DNA from: Celerinatantimonas diazotrophica
Lineage (GTDB): Bacteria; Pseudomonadota; Gammaproteobacteria; Enterobacterales; Celerinatantimonadaceae
DNA: 64,000 nt
Assembly: GCF_004339545.1 (NCBI RefSeq)
Contig: NZ_SMGD01000013.1
Span: 409,453 to 473,452 of the forward strand
Reading direction: 5' to 3'
Position 1 is the stretch's first letter. Every line of letters begins with the position of its first letter. Shown here one piece after another: positions 36,205-44,217 of this stretch. The notes below the pieces were generated by a model. The model ran no database searches, was not told the origin of the DNA, and saw nothing but the letters and a program-made list of their open reading frames with translations. A program made the translations under genes and the position numbers.

Positions 36205-37014
36205 ATGAAAATAGTTTCTTTTAATATCAATGGACTGCGAGCCCGCCTACATCAATTAAGTGCATTAATTGAAAAACACCAGCCAGATGCAATTGCTCTG
36301 CAAGAAATAAAAGTTCACGATGATGCTTTCCCCATCGAAGCAGTTGAAGCTCTTGGATATCATGTTTACTTTCATGGTCAAAAAGCGCATCACGGCGTTG
36401 CGACAATGACCAAACAGCCCGCTTTAGCCGTTGAAAAAGGACTGCCGTGGGATGAAGAAGATGCTCAGCGACGGATGATTATTACCACCATTGCCGATGC
36501 CAATGGTCAAAGCGTGAAAATTTTTAATGGTTATTTTCCTCAGGGAGAGAACCGCGAACATGCAACTAAATTCCCAGCCAAACGCCGTTTTTATGCCGAT
36601 TTAACACGTTATCTTGATGAGTCACACTCAGCAGATGATAACATTCTGATCGTGGGTGATATCAATATCTCCCCTGTGGATCTGGACATCGGCATCGGCG
36701 AAAAAAATGCCAAACGATGGATTAAAACAGGTAAATGTAGCTTTCTGCCAGAAGAGCGAGAATGGCTAGATAAATTGCTGCAATTTGGACTTGTGGATAC
36801 TTATCGCGCGCTACATCCAGAGCAAACAGAACGTTTTAGCTGGTTTGATTATCGTTCCCGAGGATTTGACGATAACCGAGGCCTTAGAATTGATGCGATT
36901 TTGGCAACACATCCCATGGCTCAGCGTGCATTAGAAAGTGATATCGATTACGAGTTACGCGGTATAGAAAAGCCATCTGACCACGCACCAATATGGACGA
37001 CCTTCGCTGACTAA
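36205..37014 (+). CDS. xthA: Exodeoxyribonuclease III XthA
   Basis: 269 residues from ATG 36205 ([18 protein letters not shown]). The endonuclease/exonuclease/phosphatase fold shows its catalytic blocks: [31 protein letters not shown] and SDHAPIWT. It repairs AP sites and degrades DNA 3' to 5'. Length matches the E. coli enzyme (268). It appears monocistronic. Confidence 0.95.
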   Translation: MKIVSFNINGLRARLHQLSALIEKHQPDAIALQEIKVHDDAFPIEAVEALGYHVYFHGQKAHHGVATMTKQPALAVEKGLPWDEEDAQRRMIITTIADANGQSVKIFNGYFPQGENREHATKFPAKRRFYADLTRYLDESHSADDNILIVGDINISPVDLDIGIGEKNAKRWIKTGKCSFLPEEREWLDKLLQFGLVDTYRALHPEQTERFSWFDYRSRGFDDNRGLRIDAILATHPMAQRALESDIDYELRGIEKPSDHAPIWTTFAD

Positions 37015-37031
37015 CCACTCTTTAGCGTTCG

Positions 37032-37052
37032 TGGCGGCAACGATTTGCCGCC
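37032..37052 (+). terminator. Possible terminator after xthA
   Basis: TGGCGGCAA and TTGCCGCCCA form a strong short stem directly after the xthA stop, but the following bases (AATGTTTAT) are only weakly T-rich. Confidence 0.4.
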
Positions 37053-37210
37053 CAAATGTTTATAATTGCCCTTTGATGTCCTTATTTTCCCCACGACCAC
37101 TATTAACTTTTACATCAAAAGATTATCTTTGCAGTATACCTTTTATACAAGACATGAAATGATAACAATTATTATTTACATTATGATTGATTTATTATCG
37201 TATATCATTA

Positions 37211-37229
37211 AGATTGAGAATCATTATCA
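37211..37229 (+). promoter_or_regulatory. Fur box upstream of the TonB2 operon
   Basis: AGATTGAGAATCATTATCA contains GAGAATCATTATC, a close match to the second two-thirds of the 19-bp Fur consensus. It lies 60 bp before the first gene of an exb/ton operon, in a very AT-rich promoter. A weaker Fur-like stretch (AATGATAACAATTATTA) lies near 37157. Iron repression is the natural reading. Confidence 0.75.
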
Positions 37230-37289
37230 AATTCAAATGTGTTTTGTAGGCATCTCACATCTACACAGCAGTAACCACAGGCCTAATCC

Positions 37290-38066
37290 ATGAAGACAAA
37301 TCACTTCAGAACGTTCTACGGCGTGACACTTATGATCATTGCTGCAGCGCTCAGTCGAGCGGTTCTCGCAGACACTTTGAGCACAGCGCAAGATAAGGTC
37401 GTGCAAACCCACCAGCAAGATGCAAACGTCCAAGTGAAATTAAATAACTTGGATAAAAAAACGCGCGAAGCGCTCAATCATTATCAGCAGAATCAGCGTC
37501 AAGCCGACCTAATTGAGGCCTATAATCGCCAACTGCAAAAAATGATTGATTCTCAAGAACAGGAAAAACAGCGCATTCACTCACAGCTTGGCTCACTCAA
37601 TGAGACAGAACAAAGCGCCCTTCCCATGTTAGTTTCGATGTACCAACAATTGGCAACATTCGTCAGCCATGATCAACCGTTTTTAAAGCAAGAACGCCAG
37701 CAACGCCTAGCGCGACTAAAAAAGATAATCGACCGTGCAGATGTCTCGTTGGCAGAAAAGTATCGTCAAGTTCTTGACGCATATCAGGTCGAAATTGCTT
37801 ATGCGAAATCAATTGGCAGCTATCAAGGTGAATTAAAACAAGGGAATAAAACCATTGAAGTGAATTTCTTCCGTTTAGGCCGCACTGCTTTATATTATCA
37901 AACATTAAACGGCGACAAAGGCGCACTCTGGCAACCTGCCAGCCAACAATGGCAGCCTCTCAATGAAAGTCAAAATAAGCAATTATCAATAGCTATTGCA
38001 ATGGCCAATAAACAGCATATTCCACAATTATTAAAACTGCCTATGCCTAGAGAGGCTAAACGATGA
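37290..38066 (+). CDS. DUF3450 periplasmic coiled-coil protein of the TonB2 system
   Basis: 258 residues: a signal peptide (ending near Ala26-Asp), then a long coiled coil to about residue 100 (LNNLDKKTREALNHYQQNQRQADLIEAYNRQLQKMI), then a globular end (FFRLGRTALYYQTLNGDKGALWQPASQQWQPL). This matches DUF3450, which is regularly the first gene of TtpC-TonB2 operons. Its exact role is not established; a periplasmic partner of TtpC is likely. It overlaps the next gene by 4 bases. Confidence 0.85.
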   Translation: MKTNHFRTFYGVTLMIIAAALSRAVLADTLSTAQDKVVQTHQQDANVQVKLNNLDKKTREALNHYQQNQRQADLIEAYNRQLQKMIDSQEQEKQRIHSQLGSLNETEQSALPMLVSMYQQLATFVSHDQPFLKQERQQRLARLKKIIDRADVSLAEKYRQVLDAYQVEIAYAKSIGSYQGELKQGNKTIEVNFFRLGRTALYYQTLNGDKGALWQPASQQWQPLNESQNKQLSIAIAMANKQHIPQLLKLPMPREAKR

Positions 38067-39376
38067 AATATATCGCAGCCCTAACACTCATCACTCTTAG
38101 CTTATTTTCAACAAGCTATGCAGCAACGATTGATAAAGCAGCGGATTCAATTAGCGCTCATGATCAAAAACTCAATCAAATACGCCAGCATGCATTTATC
38201 ACCCATCTGAAACAGCAACAACAGTTGCTAGAGCAGAGTCGTCAGCGTTTAGCTGCAGCTAAGAAACACCAGCAGCAATTAAACGCCCAATTTAGTAATA
38301 ACGAAAAGCAGCTTACATCGCTCTCAGAACAGCTTCGCCAGCGCAGCGGCGAGCTTGGCAAAGTTTTTGATGTGCTTCGAGGCGAAGCGGAAAAATTCAA
38401 ACAAAGTTTCGCCCAATCCATGACCCGTGTCGAACTTGGAGATCGCGCGAAAAGTTTAGCTTGGGCAACAAAACAACAGATCCCATCCAGTCAGGATCTA
38501 ACTCATTTGGCAGATAACCTACTCACACAGCTTCAATCATCGGGTGAAATTAGTCAATTTAAACGAGATGTGGTCAACAACCAAGGACAAAGCCATCTCA
38601 CTGAAGTGACTCGCGTAGGCGAATTTGTGCTGCTCAATAGCAAGGGCCAATACCTCCAGTGGAACCCTAAATCAGACACAGTAATGGTGATGACCAGGCA
38701 ACCCCAATCGGCCAAGAGTTTTGTGAATCACCACAGCAGTGAACTGCTCATCGACCCGACCCACGGCCAACTGCTTGCACTGCAATCACAACTGCCTACA
38801 TTGATGCAGCGCATCGCTCAAGGGGGTGCTATCGGTTATGTCATTATTGTGTTAGGTCTGGTGAGCTTAATTCTGGCATTATTTAGACTAGCCATGTTAT
38901 TGAGCACCGAAACGAAAGTTAAGCGCCAGCTCAAAATGAAGCAGGAACCTCGGGAAGACAATCCATTAGGGCGTATTTTATCCAGAATTCCAGCTGGAGA
39001 GCATCAGCTAGAAACACTAGAAATTTATATCGATGAAGTTGTTAGTCAAGAGCTGCCGAAACTCGAACGGAGCCAGACACTGGTCAAACTAATTGCAGGG
39101 GTTGCACCGTTATTAGGGCTCTTGGGAACAGTCACTGGGATGATCGCCACCTTCCAAGCCATTACCCTATTTGGAACCGGTGATCCTAAAATGATGGCTA
39201 GCGGGATTTCGCAAGCCTTGATGACCACCGTATTAGGGCTGATTGTCGCGATTCCATTGCTATTTACCCACAATCTACTGAGTACCCGAGCGCAACGGAT
39301 CCGACAGATCTTACAACAACAGACACTGGCGCTTCTGGCAGATCGAATCAAAGAGTCAAACCATGAAACTGCCTGA
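38063..39376 (+). CDS. TtpC-type MotA/TolQ/ExbB proton channel protein
   Basis: 437 residues. A signal peptide and a 230-residue periplasmic coiled coil precede an ExbB/TolQ-like part with three membrane helices (near 253-275, 345-365 and 388-408). The channel motif GVAPLLGLLGTVTGMIATFQAITLFGTGDPKMMASGISQAL is intact. The long periplasmic N-terminus is diagnostic of TtpC, the extra component of TonB2 systems. It overlaps exbB by 14 bases. Confidence 0.88.
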   Translation: MKYIAALTLITLSLFSTSYAATIDKAADSISAHDQKLNQIRQHAFITHLKQQQQLLEQSRQRLAAAKKHQQQLNAQFSNNEKQLTSLSEQLRQRSGELGKVFDVLRGEAEKFKQSFAQSMTRVELGDRAKSLAWATKQQIPSSQDLTHLADNLLTQLQSSGEISQFKRDVVNNQGQSHLTEVTRVGEFVLLNSKGQYLQWNPKSDTVMVMTRQPQSAKSFVNHHSSELLIDPTHGQLLALQSQLPTLMQRIAQGGAIGYVIIVLGLVSLILALFRLAMLLSTETKVKRQLKMKQEPREDNPLGRILSRIPAGEHQLETLEIYIDEVVSQELPKLERSQTLVKLIAGVAPLLGLLGTVTGMIATFQAITLFGTGDPKMMASGISQALMTTVLGLIVAIPLLFTHNLLSTRAQRIRQILQQQTLALLADRIKESNHETA

Positions 39377-39872
39377 ACCATCACTCTTAATTCATTTCCT
39401 GCAAACTGGTGGTTGGGTCCTGCAGGCATTACTTGGCCTGTGTTGTATTTTGCTCATTCTGCTGCTAGAACGTTACTGGTTCCGATGGCTGGAATTTACC
39501 AAACTCAAACAACAAACATTGTTCGATATCGAGCAGCATTCAAACAATCTCGCTTGGCTGAGTGCCTACTGTCAACTAGACCTGAAGCTGCAATCACATC
39601 TGCCGCTGATCCGTATTTTAATCGCATTGTGCCCATTACTCGGTTTATTGGGCACAGTAACGGGGATGATTCAGGTTTTTGACGGCTTAGCACTCAATCA
39701 GGGCGCTAATCCACAGCTCATGGCATCAGGAATCGCTAAAGCTACCCTACCGACTATGGCTGGCATGGCAATTGCCGTTTTTGGTTTGATTTTTTATACC
39801 CATTTGCAACGCTGGAGTACACACGAGCGCATCGCACTAAGCCAGCAAACTGGAGCAGATGAATATTTATGA
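39363..39872 (+). CDS. exbB: ExbB2 proton channel protein
   Basis: 169 residues, shorter than enteric ExbB and typical for ExbB2. Three membrane helices; the second and third include LIALCPLLGLLGTVTGMIQVFDGL and ATLPTMAGMAIAVFGLIFYTHL. With ExbD it harvests the proton gradient for TonB. It overlaps exbD by 4 bases. Confidence 0.9.
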   Translation: MKLPEPSLLIHFLQTGGWVLQALLGLCCILLILLLERYWFRWLEFTKLKQQTLFDIEQHSNNLAWLSAYCQLDLKLQSHLPLIRILIALCPLLGLLGTVTGMIQVFDGLALNQGANPQLMASGIAKATLPTMAGMAIAVFGLIFYTHLQRWSTHERIALSQQTGADEYL

Positions 39873-40285
39873 GACGTAATCGTTTATTTCACCAAAATGA
39901 CACGGAAGAAGCTCAAATCGACCTAACTCCGATGCTCGATATTGTTTTCATTATGTTGATCTTTTTTATTGTCTCGACGTCATTTGTACAAGAGTCGGGC
40001 GTTAAAGTTGAGCGCCCAGTCGCGTCAACGGGAAGCAAACAAAATCAGACGGCACAACTGGTGGGTATCAGCGAATCAGGCCAGATTTGGTTAAACCATC
40101 AACGCATTGACATTCGGTTATTGTCATCATCACTGAACCAGATTAAAGCAACGCAACCAAGATTAGCCGTGATTATTGAAGCGGATAAACGCTCAACGAC
40201 TGGAGAGTTGATTAAAGTGATTGATGTCCTTCGCCAAGCAGGTATTCCATACCGAGTGGCAACACAGAAAAGCTCAGTCAATTAA
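39869..40285 (+). CDS. exbD: ExbD2 biopolymer transport protein
   Basis: 138 residues: a short cytoplasmic start, a single membrane helix containing the essential Asp (IDLTPMLDIVFIMLIFFIVSTSFV), then a periplasmic domain. The adjacent tonB starts one base after its stop. Confidence 0.92.
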   Translation: MRRNRLFHQNDTEEAQIDLTPMLDIVFIMLIFFIVSTSFVQESGVKVERPVASTGSKQNQTAQLVGISESGQIWLNHQRIDIRLLSSSLNQIKATQPRLAVIIEADKRSTTGELIKVIDVLRQAGIPYRVATQKSSVN

Positions 40286-40286
40286 C

Positions 40287-40937
40287 ATGCGCAAATTTTT
40301 TATCATTACACCACTGGGATTGATCTTTGCAGCTATCTTTTTCTTTTTGCTCGGCAAACTCATTGGTGTCAATAAACAGGCTCACTATGAACACAGTGAG
40401 CAGGTGCATCTAACGCTGACACAAATCAACCATGAGTCACTGCAAACTCGGCAACGCCGCAAGAGCCCTCCACAACCGCCGAAAATGGCCAAGATGCCGA
40501 TGGTCCCGACACCTACCACTGGTAAACCGGATGCGGCCCCCACGGCTCAGGCGCTGGCATTGGATATACCAACGCCAAATGCGGATATCCAAACCAATAT
40601 CAAGATCAATGCACAGATTGGCACTCTTAACGGTGTGCAAGTTAAAATGGGGGTCGATTCAAACCCAGTTATTTTGGCTCGTATTCCGCCCCGATATCCA
40701 CAACGCGCACTCCGACGAAGCATTGAAGGCAGCGTGACCGTGCAATTTATAGTGCAGCGTGATGGCCATGTGAAACCCGGTAGCATACAAATCGTGAAAG
40801 CCAACCCGAAACATATTTTTGACAATGCCGTTAAAGAAGCCATTTATGGTTGGAAACTGCAACCGAAAAAACGCAATGGCAAAGCGATCACCTTTCGTGC
40901 TGAACAAACCATCCGGTTTTCACTGGGGGATAGATGA
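40287..40937 (+). CDS. tonB: TonB2 energy transducer
   Basis: 216 residues from ATG 40287. N-terminal membrane anchor (FFIITPLGLIFAAIFFFLLG), a short Pro-rich linker (KSPPQPPKMAKMPMVPTP), and a C-terminal TonB domain (RIPPRYPQRALRRSIEGSVTVQFIVQRDG ... WKLQPKKRNGKAITFRAEQTIRF). The short linker is typical of TonB2. It powers outer-membrane siderophore or haem receptors, none of which is in the window. It overlaps the next gene by 4 bases. Confidence 0.92.
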   Translation: MRKFFIITPLGLIFAAIFFFLLGKLIGVNKQAHYEHSEQVHLTLTQINHESLQTRQRRKSPPQPPKMAKMPMVPTPTTGKPDAAPTAQALALDIPTPNADIQTNIKINAQIGTLNGVQVKMGVDSNPVILARIPPRYPQRALRRSIEGSVTVQFIVQRDGHVKPGSIQIVKANPKHIFDNAVKEAIYGWKLQPKKRNGKAITFRAEQTIRFSLGDR

Positions 40938-42142
40938 CTATGAAGCGATCATTGTGTTTAAATCTTCTAGTATTGCTCTTTTTATGGCCCCTACAGGCAC
41001 TGTGCGGCCAAATACCGCAATACGACTACAATCAAATTAATTCAGCCCAAACGTTGCTGAGCGATGGCCAACCTCAGCAAGCCAAAACACAGATGGTTAA
41101 ATTTTTAGCCGACCTGGGGAACAGTTCCCAACGTCGTTATAGCAAAGCTTTAGCACAACTAGTTTTAGGGCGTAGTGCCTTGGCTTTAAACGAAAATAAA
41201 CAGGCACTGAAAGCGTTTAGTCATGCTTACCATAGTCACCAGCTTGCTCAGCAACAGAGTCAGTCTCTACTACTAACGATTGCTCAGTTACAACTTAATC
41301 TTAAAAAGTGGCAGCTCGGGGTTAACTCGCTCAACTCTTGGCTTAAGATAACCCCCGCGAAAGAACATCAAGCCAACCATTACTATCTGTTAAGTTACGG
41401 CTATTATGAGCTTAATAGTTGGAATAAAGGGCTACATGCGCTCAAGACTGCGTTACAAATGAAGCCTTCGGCCTCCACCAACTGGTACCAACTGGGGATT
41501 GCGATAGCTATTCACCTAAAAAACTGGACGATTGCGCAAGATTGGCAGCGTGTCGTTGTCATGCGATCGCCTAACCAAATCAATCAATGGCAGCAACTGG
41601 CCAGTTTAGAGCTCAGAGCCAAGCACCCTAAGCAAGCACTTGCTAGTATGCGCATGGCTTGGCAGAACAACTTATTTAGCCGCTCAGAGCATTACCAGTT
41701 ACTGATGCAATTAGCCGCATCACAGCATATTCCATATCTGGCAGCACAAGTAATGGAAGATGGTTTTGCTAAGAAGAAACTTAAACGAACCAAAGATAAT
41801 CTTCAGCAATGGGCAGATTTGCTTAATCAAGCACGCCAATATAAACAAGCGTTAGCACCACTAAAAGAGTTAGCAGCGCGCTTTCCATCCAAAGAGCATT
41901 ATCAAAACTATCTATCCACACTGTTAGTCACGCATCAATGGCAGCAGGTGATTAAGCTTCAGCAACAAGCAAAACGTTATCATGCTGATTCAGCACAGTT
42001 GCAACTCGATGCAGCAATTGCGGCTTGTCAGATAAAAAAATTCAATTTAGCCAAAAAGCTGTTTGAACCTTTAACGCACCATCCGCAAGTCTCTGATCAA
42101 GCCCACGCATGGCTTAGCTATATTCAGCAACTGAATACCTAA
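40934..42142 (+). CDS. TPR-repeat protein ending the TonB2 operon
   Basis: 402 residues with a signal peptide (LCLNLLVLLFLWPLQALCG) and about nine helical repeats of TPR type (for example NSWNKGLHALKTALQMKPSASTNWYQLGIAI). A periplasmic TPR protein is a standard last member of TtpC-TonB2 operons; its mechanism is unknown. Start at 40934 overlaps tonB; a second Met two codons later is possible. Confidence 0.85.
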   Translation: MTMKRSLCLNLLVLLFLWPLQALCGQIPQYDYNQINSAQTLLSDGQPQQAKTQMVKFLADLGNSSQRRYSKALAQLVLGRSALALNENKQALKAFSHAYHSHQLAQQQSQSLLLTIAQLQLNLKKWQLGVNSLNSWLKITPAKEHQANHYYLLSYGYYELNSWNKGLHALKTALQMKPSASTNWYQLGIAIAIHLKNWTIAQDWQRVVVMRSPNQINQWQQLASLELRAKHPKQALASMRMAWQNNLFSRSEHYQLLMQLAASQHIPYLAAQVMEDGFAKKKLKRTKDNLQQWADLLNQARQYKQALAPLKELAARFPSKEHYQNYLSTLLVTHQWQQVIKLQQQAKRYHADSAQLQLDAAIAACQIKKFNLAKKLFEPLTHHPQVSDQAHAWLSYIQQLNT

Positions 42143-42187
42143 CACTGCTGAAACAACCTTAACTGCGCAGGTGAGCATTAACTAATG

Positions 42188-42215
42188 TTGACAATCACGC
42201 TCTAAGCGTTATCCT
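42188..42215 (+). promoter_or_regulatory. Sigma-70 promoter of the queuosine-precursor transporter
   Basis: TTGACA (perfect -35), a 16-base spacer, then TATCCT. The predicted start point is near 42222, about four bases before the first stem of the riboswitch, so promoter and riboswitch support each other. Confidence 0.7.
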
Positions 42216-42225
42216 GCGCGGCAAA

Positions 42226-42260
42226 CTGGGTTCCCTCACCCCAGGTTGTACAAAAAGGAC
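42226..42260 (+). promoter_or_regulatory. preQ1-I riboswitch
   Basis: CTGGG (42226-42230) pairs with CCCAG (42240-42244) as P1. The C at 42239 sits where the ligand-pairing cytosine of preQ1-I riboswitches sits. The loop TTCCCTCA offers TCC, which can pair with GGA (42257-42259) of the A-rich tail to form the H-type pseudoknot. The layout closely follows the short Thermoanaerobacter preQ1-I aptamer. The GGA is part of the Shine-Dalgarno (AAGGA, six bases from the ATG), so preQ1 binding should block translation. The gene controlled is a queuosine-precursor transporter, which fits. Confidence 0.85.
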
Positions 42261-42264
42261 ACTT

Positions 42265-42915
42265 ATGACTGACCCTAAAGAAAAACAATTACGCTGTTAC
42301 CTCACTCTGACTCACATTGTTTTAATCACACTCAGTAACTATCTGGTCCAACATCCAGTAACATTATTTCGATGGCAGAGCACATGGTCGGCATTTTGCT
42401 TTCCATTTATTTTCATTGTTAGTGATTTGACCGTTCGATTTTACGGTTACAAATTGGCCCGAACGATTGTGGCGCAAGCCATGTTCCCAGCGTTAATCAT
42501 TTCTTATTTGATTACAACAGGTTTTGACAGTGGACATTGGCAAGGCTTGTTAAGTTTTGCTCACTTTAACCAAATCGCTGCTCGAATCGCCTTAGCAAGT
42601 TTTTCTGCTTACCTTGCAGGACAACTTCTTGATATCATGGTCTTCAGACAATTGCGAAAACTCCGTCAGTGGTGGGCTGCACCGGCAGGCTCCGCAATTA
42701 TTGGTAATCTTGCCGATACATTTATCTTTTTTAGTGTCGCCTTTTATGCCAGTCATAATACGTTTATGGCAACCCATTGGGTTAGTATTGCTGAGGTTGA
42801 TTACATAATGAAACTAGTGATTAATATCATCCTGTTTTTACCATTATATGGTGTATTGTTAGCCATGATTTCCCGAATTGGGCAACGCTTTGGGGTAACT
42901 TCAATTGCAAATTGA
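42265..42915 (+). CDS. yhhQ: Queuosine precursor (preQ0/preQ1) transporter YhhQ
   Basis: 216 residues, six membrane helices. Typical blocks of the YhhQ/VUT-1 family are visible: SDLTVRFYGYKLARTIVAQAMFPALIISYLITTGFD and LRQWWAAPAGSAIIGNLADTFIFFSVAFYA. It takes up 7-cyano-7-deazaguanine or 7-aminomethyl-7-deazaguanine for queuosine in tRNA. The preQ1 riboswitch in its leader gives independent support. It seems monocistronic; the next gene is 77 bp away. Confidence 0.92.
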   Translation: MTDPKEKQLRCYLTLTHIVLITLSNYLVQHPVTLFRWQSTWSAFCFPFIFIVSDLTVRFYGYKLARTIVAQAMFPALIISYLITTGFDSGHWQGLLSFAHFNQIAARIALASFSAYLAGQLLDIMVFRQLRKLRQWWAAPAGSAIIGNLADTFIFFSVAFYASHNTFMATHWVSIAEVDYIMKLVINIILFLPLYGVLLAMISRIGQRFGVTSIAN

Positions 42916-42964
42916 TCACGCTAATATTGATCTACCGTTAGAGATAGAAGAACCGCTTATTTAA

Positions 42965-42980
42965 GTTGGCTCAAGCCAAC
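42965..42980 (+). promoter_or_regulatory. Hairpin just before the pncB ribosome-binding site
   Basis: GTTGGC TCAA GCCAAC is a perfect 6-bp stem with a tetraloop ending one base before AGAGGAAC, the pncB Shine-Dalgarno. It could be a repressor operator or a translational control element. I know no NAD riboswitch that it matches. Confidence 0.4.
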
Positions 42981-42992
42981 AGAGGAACAGTT

Positions 42993-44204
42993 ATGTCGTC
43001 ACCTACACAGCTTTTTCGTGACCATTTAAATTTTTCAGCACTAGACAACGATTTTTACAAAATGAACATGTGGCAATGCTTTATGCACCAGTATCCATAT
43101 GTTGAAGATGCCGAATACAAACTCGTTGTTCGCAGTGATGTCGATCTTCGTCCTTATCGTGAAGAGATCGAACAAGAGCTCGAAAATCTAAATGGCTTAC
43201 AGTTTACTGATGCCGAAATTCAATGGTTGAGCAATGTTCCTTGGTATACCAAAGATTTCATTGAATGGGTCAGAATGTGGTCATACCAGACCCGTTTTTT
43301 AACCATTGGTGAAGAAGATGGGCAGTTATCTATTCGTGCTCGCGGACCGTTAATGCACATTAACCACTTTGAAATGCCGGTTTTGTCGACCATCTCAGAA
43401 GTCTATCATCGCAATAATCACCCAGAAAAAACCATCGATGATGTCGATAGCACCTTGTTAGCAAAAACTGACTGGCTCAAATCACAAATCGATCAGCATA
43501 AAATGAAAAATCTGACCTTTGCTGATTTTGGGACTCGCCGGCGATTTAGTGCAACAACCCAGCAGCATATGATTAACCAGTTCAAAAAGCTATTACCCGG
43601 TATTTTCACGGGAACATCGAATATGTATTACGCCAAAGAAATGGGCTTAACTCCGATCGGCACCATGGCTCATGAGATCTTTATGCTATCTCAGCAAATT
43701 GGCGTACAACTGGCTAATTCGCAAAAACATACGCTAGAATGTTGGGTTAAAGAATTTCGGGGGCGATTGGGCTGTGCGTTAACTGATGTGATTGGCATGG
43801 ATGCATTTGTACGTGATTTTGACTTGTACTTTGCCAAATTATTTGACGGTTTGCGCCATGACTCTGGCGATCCGAAAATGTTTGGGGATAAGGCGATAAA
43901 AATGTATGAAGCGCTAAATATCGACCCGATGACAAAAACATTAGTCTTTAGTGATGGTCTGAATTTCCAACAAATGGTCTCTATTTACCGCTATTTCGAA
44001 GGTAGAATCAAAGTCTCATTTGGTATTGGAACTTATCTATCTTGTGATCTAGCTGACGTAAAACCGCTCAATATTGTGATGAAACTCGTTCATGTAAATG
44101 GTCGCCCAGTTGCCAAGATTTCCGATGCCCCAGGGAAAAATCTTTGCGAAGACGAACAATTTGTCGATTATCTAAAAAAAGTTTATAGGGTCACCTGGGC
44201 CTGA
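42993..44204 (+). CDS. pncB: Nicotinate phosphoribosyltransferase PncB
   Basis: 403 residues from ATG 42993 (MSSPTQLFRDHLNFSALDNDFYKMNMWQ), which follows GAGGAACAGTT; an upstream TTG in frame at 42966 is unlikely. Motifs include TFADFGTRRRFSATTQQ, TGTSNMYYAKEMGLTPIGTMAHE and SFGIGTYLSCD. It salvages nicotinate into NAD synthesis. nadE follows by 13 bp, so the two act in sequence in one operon. Confidence 0.95.
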   Translation: MSSPTQLFRDHLNFSALDNDFYKMNMWQCFMHQYPYVEDAEYKLVVRSDVDLRPYREEIEQELENLNGLQFTDAEIQWLSNVPWYTKDFIEWVRMWSYQTRFLTIGEEDGQLSIRARGPLMHINHFEMPVLSTISEVYHRNNHPEKTIDDVDSTLLAKTDWLKSQIDQHKMKNLTFADFGTRRRFSATTQQHMINQFKKLLPGIFTGTSNMYYAKEMGLTPIGTMAHEIFMLSQQIGVQLANSQKHTLECWVKEFRGRLGCALTDVIGMDAFVRDFDLYFAKLFDGLRHDSGDPKMFGDKAIKMYEALNIDPMTKTLVFSDGLNFQQMVSIYRYFEGRIKVSFGIGTYLSCDLADVKPLNIVMKLVHVNGRPVAKISDAPGKNLCEDEQFVDYLKKVYRVTWA

Positions 44205-44217
44205 TTAGGAGCTTTAT

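Noticed and set aside
36126..37289. LexA/SOS site before xthA
   Set aside because: No CTG-N10-CAG palindrome of convincing quality is visible.
37066..37293. 75-codon plus-strand frame before the TonB2 operon
   Set aside because: It spans the AT-rich Fur-regulated promoter and overlaps the start of the DUF3450 gene; composition is Ile/Tyr-rich noise.
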